Shown: piece by piece, positions 1-5,515 of the stretch | Layout: each line of letters starts with the position of its first letter | How positions within the stretch are numbered: the stretch's first letter is position 1 | NCBI GenBank assembly: GCA_018060635.1 | Contig: JAGOVR010000061.1 | Span: 1 to 8,392 of the forward strand | DNA: 8,392 nt | Reading direction: 5' to 3' | From: Bacteriovoracaceae bacterium | Lineage (GTDB): Bacteria > Bdellovibrionota > Bacteriovoracia > Bacteriovoracales > Bacteriovoracaceae | Notes under the pieces: model-generated | Told to the model about the DNA's origin: nothing | The model's database searches: none | Seen by the model: only the letters and a program-made list of their open reading frames with translations | Program-made: the position numbers and the translations under genes

Positions 1-2385
1 GGTTCAGGCACAGCACTGAGTCCTCATATAAAACCAGTAGTGGAATTTTTAAAATCTCAAAATTTTGATCTTGTTTTAGTAGAGACTTCAGGAATTGGGC
101 AAGCCTCTGATGAAATTACAACTGTAGCCAATAAAGCCGTCTATGTGATGACACCAGAATATGGAGCGAGCACTCAACTTGAAAAAATTGAAATGTTAGA
201 GATGGCAGATTTTATAGTTATTAATAAATTTGAAAAGGCTCGTTCAGAAGACGCTCTTCGAGATGTACGTAAACAATATCGTAGAAATCATAATCTCTTT
301 CATGACAAAGAAGATTCCGAGCTTCCTATTTATGGAACGATGGCTTCTCGTTTTAATGATGTAGGAGTGAATGCTTTATTTTATGATTTGGCACAGAGCC
401 TAGATTTTGATGTGACATCGCTTAAGTCTTTAAAAAAAGAAAAAGCTCCTCAAGAAAAGCCCAGCATTGTTCCCGCTAGCCGTGCTTACTATTTAAGAGA
501 GGTAGCAACTATTTGTCGCAAATATAATGCAGAACTAAAAAAGAAAGTTGTACAACTTGAAAAGTTTGAATGTGTGTTAAAGACTGGTGAGCTTTTTAAA
601 AATGCAGATTTAGAAAAGTTAACTCTAGATTTAAAACAAGAAATAAAACCTGAAATTTTTTCTGAAATAAAAGTTTTTGAAGAAATGAGTAAAAAATATC
701 AGTCAGGAGTTTATTCTTATCAAGTGAGGGATAAGAATATTGAAGTTGAAACGAAATATGAATCATTATCTCGTAATTTTATTTCTAAAGTAGGAACACC
801 TAAGTTCCGCTCATTAGCGGATACTTATTTTTTTATTGCTTCTCAAAATCTCCCAGGATTTTTCCCTTTTGCTTCAGGTATTTTTCCTTTTAAGAAAAAA
901 GATGAAGAGCCTAAAAGACAATTTGCAGGAGAAGGCGGGCCACTTAGAACCAATAAAAGATTTCACTATCTTTGTAAAAATGATGATTTCAAACGACTTT
1001 CAACAGCTTTTGATTCAGTAACGCTTTATGGGGAAGATCCAGATATTCGCCCTGATATTTATGGGAAAATCGGTGAGTCAGGAGTGAGTATTTGTACCTT
1101 AGAAGACATGGAAGATTTGTACCGTGGGTTTGAACTTACTCATCCCAATACTTCAGTTTCCATGACTATTAATGGCCCTGCTCCCATTATTTTAGCCATG
1201 TTTATGAACACAGCTATCAATCAAGAACTTAAAGGTGAGGATCAAAATAATTTTGAAAAGCGTTTGCAGGTTATGCAAAAAGTAAGAGGAACAGTTCAAG
1301 CTGATATTTTAAAAGAAGATCAAGCACAAAACACCTGTATTTTTTCTTTGGATTTTGCATTAAAAATCATGGGTGATGTGCAATCTTTTTTCAGTCAGCA
1401 TCACATTAAAAATTATTATACGGTTTCTATTAGTGGTTATCATATTGCAGAAGCAGGAGCTAATCCTATTACTCAGTTGGCTTTTACATTAGCTAATGGT
1501 TTTACTTACGTGGAATATTATTTAAGTCGAGGTATTCCTATTGATAGTTTTTGCGAAAATTTATCTTTCTTTTTTAGTAATGGACTTGACCCTGAATATA
1601 CAGTAATTGGAAGAGTAGCCCGTAAAATTTGGGCAGTGACTATGCGAGATAAGTATGGGGCCAATATAAAATCGCAAAAACTTAAATATCATATTCAAAC
1701 CTCAGGAAGGTCACTACACGCTCAAGAAATTGATTTCAATGATATTCGTACAACACTGCAAGCATTCCTCGCTTTAAGTGATAACTGCAACTCACTTCAT
1801 ACTAATGCCTACGATGAAGCAATCACTACTCCTACAGAAGAAAGTGTACGTCGTGCTATGGCCATTCAACTTATTATTAACCGTGAGTTTGGCCTTAATA
1901 AATCGGATAATCCACTGCAAGGTTCATTTATCTATGATGAGTTAGCAGAGATTGTGGAAGAAGCAGTACTCAAAGAGTTTGAAAATATTTCAGATAAGGG
2001 TGGAGTACTGGGGGCCATGGAGAGTATGTATCAGAGAAGTAAAATTCAAGAAGAATCTTTGTACTATGAGACACTCAAAAGTAGTGGAGAGTTTCCTATT
2101 ATTGGAGTGAATACGTATCTTTTAGAAGGGAAAAATGCAACGGCTCAAGAAATAGAAATGACCAGAGCTTCAAATGATGAGAAAGATGCTCAAATTATGC
2201 GGCTGAAAAATTTTCAAGCAAAACATAAAAACCAAAGTAAACAAGCCTTACAAAAATTAGAACAAGTAGCCCTTACAGGTGGAAATATTTTTGAAGAGCT
2301 TTTATCTACAGTAAGAGTATGTAGCTTGGGTGAAATTTCAGCTGTTCTTTATAAAGTTGGTGGGCGCTACAGGAGAAATATGTAA
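1..2385 (+). CDS. icmF: Fused isobutyryl-CoA mutase IcmF, 5'-truncated by the window edge
   Basis: This adenosylcobalamin-dependent mutase interconverts isobutyryl-CoA and n-butyryl-CoA (some members act on isovaleryl/pivalyl-CoA) and carries its own G-protein chaperone. The reading frame is open from base 1, so the GTG at 40 is internal. 794 residues are visible. Known IcmFs have about 1,090, so the N-terminal B12-binding domain and the P-loop are missing from view. Codons 28-34 (ETSGIGQ) and 75-78 (NKFE) are the switch-like and guanine-specificity motifs of the MeaB-like G domain. After a linker comes the mutase barrel: GEGGP near codon 312, TLYGEDPDIRPDIYGKIG, and SGYHIAEAG with the conserved His at codon 481. 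Gln at codon 443 (DQAQNT) sits where methylmalonyl-CoA mutases have Arg and isobutyryl-CoA mutases have Gln, which supports the ICM assignment. The C-terminus GGRYRRNM is the usual family end. The stop codon overlaps the adenosyltransferase start. Confidence 0.94.
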   Translation, partial: GSGTALSPHIKPVVEFLKSQNFDLVLVETSGIGQASDEITTVANKAVYVMTPEYGASTQLEKIEMLEMADFIVINKFEKARSEDALRDVRKQYRRNHNLFHDKEDSELPIYGTMASRFNDVGVNALFYDLAQSLDFDVTSLKSLKKEKAPQEKPSIVPASRAYYLREVATICRKYNAELKKKVVQLEKFECVLKTGELFKNADLEKLTLDLKQEIKPEIFSEIKVFEEMSKKYQSGVYSYQVRDKNIEVETKYESLSRNFISKVGTPKFRSLADTYFFIASQNLPGFFPFASGIFPFKKKDEEPKRQFAGEGGPLRTNKRFHYLCKNDDFKRLSTAFDSVTLYGEDPDIRPDIYGKIGESGVSICTLEDMEDLYRGFELTHPNTSVSMTINGPAPIILAMFMNTAINQELKGEDQNNFEKRLQVMQKVRGTVQADILKEDQAQNTCIFSLDFALKIMGDVQSFFSQHHIKNYYTVSISGYHIAEAGANPITQLAFTLANGFTYVEYYLSRGIPIDSFCENLSFFFSNGLDPEYTVIGRVARKIWAVTMRDKYGANIKSQKLKYHIQTSGRSLHAQEIDFNDIRTTLQAFLALSDNCNSLHTNAYDEAITTPTEESVRRAMAIQLIINREFGLNKSDNPLQGSFIYDELAEIVEEAVLKEFENISDKGGVLGAMESMYQRSKIQEESLYYETLKSSGEFPIIGVNTYLLEGKNATAQEIEMTRASNDEKDAQIMRLKNFQAKHKNQSKQALQKLEQVALTGGNIFEELLSTVRVCSLGEISAVLYKVGGRYRRNM

Positions 2386-2969
2386 TGAAAATTTATACCA
2401 AAACAGGGGACACAGGCCAAACTAGTTTAGTAGGTGGAACTCGCATTAGTAAAAGTGATGCTCGTATTGAGCTTTATGGAGAAGTAGATGAGCTCAATTC
2501 TTTTATAGGAGTTGTGAGTACTTTACTTAAAGAAAGTTCTCATAAAAAATTTCATGAAATTCATCTTTTTTTAAATCAGATCCAATCTGCGCTTTTTGAC
2601 TTGGGTTCTAATTTAGCTTGCGAGAAGGAACAAAGACTTAAGTATAAGCTACCTATAGTAAGTAAAGATCTCATTAATGATTTAGAAAAATTTATGGATG
2701 AAATGCAGGTTCATCTTCCAACTATTTCTCATTTTATTTTACCAGGAGGAGGATTTATTTCTGCGCAGATTCATCTATGCAGAACAGTCACTAGAAGAGT
2801 AGAGCGTCGCTTAGTGCATTTCTCTCTTGAGCATCAAAGTGATATTGAAAATAGTTGGATTATTCTTCTTAACCGCCTCTCTGATTATTTTTTTGTCTTA
2901 GCTAGATTCATAAGCTTTTCTGAAGGTAAGGAAGAGATTTTTTGGATTCCTAACAATTCTAAGAGTTAG
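2385..2969 (+). CDS. pduO: PduO-type cob(I)alamin adenosyltransferase
   Basis: This enzyme transfers the 5'-deoxyadenosyl group of ATP to cob(I)alamin, making adenosylcobalamin, and delivers the cofactor to B12 mutases. It is cytoplasmic and the family is typically trimeric. The N-terminal ATP-binding signature TKTGDTGQTSLVGG lies at residues 5-18, followed by the ELYGEVDELNSFIG helix. The C-terminal signatures RTVTRRVERRL and LNRLSDYFFVLAR match the family's conserved Arg and Asn/Asp residues. The length of 194 aa is normal for a stand-alone PduO/MMAB domain. The ATG shares one base with the icmF stop (TAATG). AGGAG at 2371-2375, 9 nt upstream, fixes the start. Coupling to icmF suggests it serves that mutase directly. 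The 3' end overlaps the convergent downstream gene by 11 bp. Confidence 0.95.
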   Translation: MKIYTKTGDTGQTSLVGGTRISKSDARIELYGEVDELNSFIGVVSTLLKESSHKKFHEIHLFLNQIQSALFDLGSNLACEKEQRLKYKLPIVSKDLINDLEKFMDEMQVHLPTISHFILPGGGFISAQIHLCRTVTRRVERRLVHFSLEHQSDIENSWIILLNRLSDYFFVLARFISFSEGKEEIFWIPNNSKS

Positions 2970-2975
2970 GAATTC
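2944..2975 (+). terminator. Hairpin in the convergent gene overlap, possible terminator
   Basis: ATTCCTAAC (2946-2954) and GTTAGGAAT (2965-2973) form a perfect 9-bp stem around a 10-nt loop. It can be extended by a G-T and a G-C pair to 2944-2975. The hairpin covers the stop codons of both convergent genes. On the + strand it is followed by the modest pyrimidine run TTTCT; the - strand lacks a good U-tract. Its placement suggests termination of the icmF transcript, but it is not a strong canonical terminator. Confidence 0.4.
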
Positions 2976-3816
2976 TTTCTAGAAGCCTTTTTAAAAAAAT
3001 AAGATTTAAAAAAGTAACTTCAGTTCTTGAAAGATAAAGAAAGGTTAACTTAGTCGCTTTTTGTTTGAAAATATCTATAGGATATAAAATAAAACTTTCC
3101 AAAGGGATACCTACAGTAGATCCATTTTCCCTATTTTGTTTAATCCAGTCTTCATTGAAGGTAATAGAAGAATTTCCTTCAGCTTTAATTCTTCCGTCAG
3201 AAAATGCAGGGTGATTTAAATTAAAAATAATAAGATTTGTTCCCATGCGTCCATAGTTAAAAGGAGCTGTGTAAGGGTTTGTTTCATGTAAAATTTGGTG
3301 TAAAAAATTATCGATTAAGCGAAAAAAATAAACTTGCTGATCGTCAGAACTAAAACAAAGATCTCTAGAGTAGCAGTGATGTGACCTATTAGCTAAGATT
3401 CCTCCTTTTTTTACATAATCTAGCCCATCTCCTCCATGAAGATTGTAGTGTAGCGCTAAATTTAATGTGCCAAATCTATTTAAAATTATTTGATTAATTT
3501 CTTGAGAAATAGCAGGGAGATAGTCTTGTTTATATTTAGAGGTTAAGTATTTAAATTGAGTTAACAGCCCTTTCGCTTCATTTTTTATCTCAAGCCAAAT
3601 TTCTTTTTCAATTTTTTTTTGTCTTAAAAATTTGAGAATATGATCTTCACTTAAAGAATGAGCTGAAGAGGGGATTAAGATAGTATCATCTGTATTTTGT
3701 CTTCCCAGCATTAAATCTAAGCATATTTGTAAAATGTTTCTATCCTTAGCGTTTGCAAAATGGCAAAAGCATAGGGTTAAAATAGCGATAAAAAATGAAC
3801 TTCTCATAGGGATCAT
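2959..3816 (-). CDS. Secreted protein of unknown function
   Basis: I do not recognise this family with confidence. The 285-aa protein starts with a Sec signal peptide: a basic start (MIPMR), a hydrophobic core (residues 7-18), and a likely cleavage after ANA at residue 23. It is probably periplasmic or exported. The middle is helical and charged (residues 55-112). The second half looks like a compact alpha/beta domain, with a segment LHYNLHGGDG (121-130) followed by a short helix and GGIL (138-141), then VYFF (162-165), NLIIFNLNH (194-202) and VGIPLESFI (235-243). This order faintly recalls ADP-ribosyltransferase-like folds, where an H/R-G motif precedes an I..G..L helix, but no catalytic triad can be assigned. 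Met4 (3805-3807) is an alternative start; neither start has a clear Shine-Dalgarno. The stop overlaps the convergent adenosyltransferase gene by 11 bp. The gene is probably monocistronic, from a promoter near 3893-3921. Confidence 0.72.
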   Translation of the reverse strand: MIPMRSSFFIAILTLCFCHFANAKDRNILQICLDLMLGRQNTDDTILIPSSAHSLSEDHILKFLRQKKIEKEIWLEIKNEAKGLLTQFKYLTSKYKQDYLPAISQEINQIILNRFGTLNLALHYNLHGGDGLDYVKKGGILANRSHHCYSRDLCFSSDDQQVYFFRLIDNFLHQILHETNPYTAPFNYGRMGTNLIIFNLNHPAFSDGRIKAEGNSSITFNEDWIKQNRENGSTVGIPLESFILYPIDIFKQKATKLTFLYLSRTEVTFLNLIFLKRLLERIPNS

Positions 3817-3871
3817 TTTTTTATCTTGTGATTTGATGTTTGTGTACTTTGAAGCTCTTACAAAGAGGTGG

Positions 3872-3902
3872 AAAATATAATTTTATGAATAAATTATATT
3901 TT
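3872..3902. repeat. Perfect 12-bp inverted repeat, AT-only
   Basis: AAAATATAATTT (3872-3883) and AAATTATATTTT (3891-3902) are exact reverse complements separated by the 7-nt spacer TATGAAT. Each arm contains TATAAT reading outward on its own strand (3876-3881 on +, 3893-3898 on -). It could be an operator or a promoter region. There is no T-tract typical of a terminator and no GC in the stem. Confidence 0.6.
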
Positions 3903-3921
3903 TAAATGTTAGATTTTTAAA
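3893..3921 (-). promoter_or_regulatory. Predicted sigma-70-type promoter for the secreted 285-aa gene
   Basis: On the - strand there is an exact TATAAT -10 (3893-3898). A 17-bp spacer separates it from TTTAAA (3916-3921), a 4/6 match to the -35 consensus. Transcription would start near 3886, giving a leader of about 70 nt. The AT-rich background makes chance matches likely, so this is only a candidate. Confidence 0.4.
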
Positions 3922-4006
3922 AAATAAAATTAATAAGTATATGATTTTAATCACATTCTTATTGGAATATTGTAAAAAATTCATGGTTTTTTAGATGTAA
4001 GAAAGT

Positions 4007-4016
4007 GTCAGCTGAC
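4007..4016. promoter_or_regulatory. GTCAGCTGAC palindrome, possible operator
   Basis: This perfect 10-bp palindrome lies about 95 bp before the start of the 86-aa gene and overlaps the candidate -35 element at 4012-4017. It stands out in an otherwise AT-rich gap. No regulator is identifiable in the window. Confidence 0.3.
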
Positions 4017-4039
4017 TCAAATGAAGGATCCTGTAAGAT
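4012..4039 (+). promoter_or_regulatory. Weak candidate promoter for the 86-aa secreted protein
   Basis: CTGACT (4012-4017, 4/6 to -35), a 16-bp spacer, then TAAGAT (4034-4039, 4/6 to -10) preceded by TG. It would give a leader of about 60 nt containing the GGAGG ribosome binding site. The matches are weak and another sigma factor could be used. Confidence 0.25.
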
Positions 4040-4108
4040 GTGGTCAAAATAAAGAATGAATCGAACTTTAACAAATATTTAACTCGATTCTAAAACGGAG
4101 GAATTAAT

Positions 4109-4369
4109 ATGAAAATCTTATCAACACTTTTTTGCCTTGCCATTTCTTGTGGAGCTTTTGCTCAAGACAGTCATTATGAGAATGCGGTGATTAATAGAAG
4201 TTTGAAGACAGAACAGAAGCCAAGTGTAGGTATTGTTACAAAATTAATTTTACCGACGGATTATAAGGAACCTGAAAGACAAGCTTCTGCTAAGAAGGAA
4301 CCAGCTCCTGTTCTAAAAACATCAACGGCTCCTAAAAGAGATGTAATACGAGTTGCGGAACATTTTTAA
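4109..4369 (+). CDS. Small secreted Lys/Pro-rich protein
   Basis: I do not recognise the family. The 86-aa product has a clear Sec signal peptide (MKILSTLFCLAISCGAFAQ) with probable cleavage after AFA at residue 18, leaving about 68 residues. The mature part has no obvious folded domain. It is charged and low in complexity, with a KLILPTDYKEPERQ stretch and an Ala/Lys/Pro/Thr-rich segment at about residues 59-75, so it is probably an extended periplasmic or extracellular peptide. The start is well supported by GGAGG at 4097-4101, 7 nt before the ATG. The gene stands alone: divergent from the 285-aa gene and convergent with the HExxH gene, with a strong terminator 21 bp after its stop. A structural, envelope or precursor-peptide role is possible, but nothing in the sequence proves one. 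Confidence 0.75.
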   Translation: MKILSTLFCLAISCGAFAQDSHYENAVINRSLKTEQKPSVGIVTKLILPTDYKEPERQASAKKEPAPVLKTSTAPKRDVIRVAEHF

Positions 4370-4389
4370 AAAGTAGACCACCTTATCTC

Positions 4390-4423
4390 AATAAAAAACC
4401 CGCCTTAAGGCGGGTTTTTTATT
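4390..4423. terminator. Strong bidirectional intrinsic terminator
   Basis: This is a 34-bp perfect palindrome. The GC core is AACCCGCC / GGCGGGTT around the central TTAA, flanked by A6 on the left and T6 on the right, so each strand gets a stem followed by a U-tract. It lies between the stop of the 86-aa gene and the convergent HExxH gene, whose TAA (4419-4421) falls inside it. It should end both transcripts. Confidence 0.93.
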
Positions 4424-5354
4424 TTATATTTCTGTTAATTCCCTTAATGACTAACCACCCTTCTTTGGTAATTTTCTTATACTTATAAGCATGACAGAGA
4501 TCTTCCCAGCAGGAACTAAGCATTTTATATTCTTCCATGGCTCGTTCTTTTATTTTCCTTTTTTGTGAAAGGATAAAATCCTCTTTGCAAGAAGACAAAG
4601 TCCTAAAAAGATCTAAGGCCCAATAAAAAGTAAAATAGGCATGATAAATTCCACGAATGGGTCGCATACTTTTGCGCCAAGGGCTGTAATAAATTTTCTC
4701 ATCATCTTCATGAATAAGTGTTTCTTTATTAAGGTAAGTATTGAGGTGATGATGTCCATTTTCATGAATAAGATCATCTAAAAGATCTATGAAATCTCTA
4801 TCGTAAAAATTGATACAAGAAAACCCAGGGAGGCTTTGCAGAGAATAACTTACAATTCCTTTTTCTCTTACTCCAATCAAGGCGTGAGTGTACTTACAAA
4901 AACGAGTAAAGGCCTCTGGGGCATTTTTCTCTAATATTGCTAAGCCTTTTTTAATTTTTTTTAAAATTTTTTCGGAATCTTTTTTTTCTAGGTAACAAGA
5001 AATTTTTTTTTGAGCAGTTAAAATGAGTTCGTGCTCTACTTTTCCGTCACCTACTTCAATGACAGGACGGTAGCCTTGCTTTTTGGCCTGAATCAACGTT
5101 AATTTTTTTTTAAGATGAACCAGTTCAAAAAGATCATTTTGTTTTTTAAAAATTTTAAAACACTCTCCAGATGACTTTAGGATTGAGTTATTTTTTTGAT
5201 AGAATTTAAAAAAGTCCTGCCCTAAATCACTTTTAGTCCAAAAATCAAAAAGAGGTGTTTGATCTTTTTTAAGATGTTCTCGTTTTATCCAGTTTTCTTG
5301 CTTACGTAGATGTTTGAGAAAAAAAACTTTAGAGGGGTGAGATTTTTCGGTCAT
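4419..5354 (-). CDS. HExxH-motif protein, putative peptide-modifying hydroxylase
   Basis: This 311-aa cytoplasmic protein has no signal peptide and a Lys-rich N-terminal half (residues 1-145). The key segment is LIHENGHHHL, with HENGH at 197-201, the classic HExxH metal-binding motif. It is followed by YYSPWR (222-227), RP (231-232) and GIYHAYFTFYWALDLF (235-250, with His238). As I recall, HExxH followed by SPWR...RP and a downstream His/Tyr helix is the signature of the HEXXH-motif peptide-modification family (TIGR04267, described as alpha-ketoglutarate-dependent peptide beta-hydroxylases), rather than of gluzincin proteases. Reaction and substrate here are inferred only. No radical SAM enzyme, other tailoring enzyme or obvious precursor is adjacent. 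The ATG lies 12 nt after the encoded CCA end of tRNA-Asn with no Shine-Dalgarno, so expression probably comes from the tRNA promoter. It ends in a shared terminator. Two A9 runs occur in its coding strand. Confidence 0.68.
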   Translation of the reverse strand: MTEKSHPSKVFFLKHLRKQENWIKREHLKKDQTPLFDFWTKSDLGQDFFKFYQKNNSILKSSGECFKIFKKQNDLFELVHLKKKLTLIQAKKQGYRPVIEVGDGKVEHELILTAQKKISCYLEKKDSEKILKKIKKGLAILEKNAPEAFTRFCKYTHALIGVREKGIVSYSLQSLPGFSCINFYDRDFIDLLDDLIHENGHHHLNTYLNKETLIHEDDEKIYYSPWRKSMRPIRGIYHAYFTFYWALDLFRTLSSCKEDFILSQKRKIKERAMEEYKMLSSCWEDLCHAYKYKKITKEGWLVIKGINRNIK

Positions 5355-5366
5355 ATTTTTAAAGAT

Positions 5367-5441
5367 TGGCTCAGAAGGTGGGATTTGAACCCACGACCAA
5401 TTGATTAACAGTCAACTGCGCTACCACTGCGCTACTTCTGA
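5367..5441 (-). tRNA. tRNA-Asn (anticodon GUU)
   Basis: A full cloverleaf can be drawn. The 7-bp acceptor stem pairs TCAGAAG with CTTCTGA, with discriminator G and an encoded CCA (complement at 5367-5369). The D stem is GCGC/GCGC, the anticodon stem GTTGA/TCAAT encloses the loop CTGTTAA, and the T arm is GTGGG-TTCAAAT-CCCAC. The anticodon GTT (complement at 5407-5409) reads Asn codons. It has its own promoter upstream and lies immediately before the HExxH gene with no terminator between them. Confidence 0.97.
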
Positions 5442-5456
5442 GCAATCTTGTACCAA

Positions 5457-5485
5457 TTTATAAGGATTTAGGAGAGTTTTGTCTA
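5457..5485 (-). promoter_or_regulatory. Promoter of tRNA-Asn (and probably the HExxH gene)
   Basis: On the - strand, TAGACA (5480-5485, 5/6 to -35) is followed by a 17-bp spacer and TATAAA (5457-5462, 5/6 to -10). The predicted start is at about 5450, roughly 8-9 nt before the mature tRNA 5' end, as expected for a tRNA gene. T-rich sequence upstream could act as an UP element. Confidence 0.75.
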
Positions 5486-5515
5486 GAAAAACTGTGAGAA
5501 AAAGGCCTTAAAAAG

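Larger units (their letters stand above)
3817..4108. other. Divergent intergenic region, AT-rich
   Basis: This 292-bp gap between two divergent genes for secreted proteins has no convincing ORF. It holds a 12-bp AT-only inverted repeat (3872-3902), a predicted - strand promoter overlapping that repeat, a 10-bp palindrome (4007-4016), and a weaker + strand promoter candidate near 4012-4039. Its AT content is much higher than that of the flanking genes. Confidence 0.6.

Noticed and set aside
40..42. GTG as start of the mutase gene
   Set aside because: The frame is open to base 1 and the upstream codons (LSPHIKPVVEFL) match the family G domain, so the start lies outside the window.
4067..4096. 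TTAACA-17 bp-TAAAAC as promoter for the 86-aa gene
   Set aside because: The transcript would begin at or beyond the GGAGG ribosome binding site (4097-4101), removing it.
4109..4165. Lipoprotein signal (AISC) in the 86-aa protein
   Set aside because: The residue at -3 is Ala rather than Leu/Val/Ile, and a standard AFA cleavage site follows closely.
5442..5515. Hidden RiPP precursor next to the HExxH gene
   Set aside because: The 74-bp gap between astD and the tRNA is taken up by the tRNA promoter and leader, and I see no ORF with a ribosome binding site.
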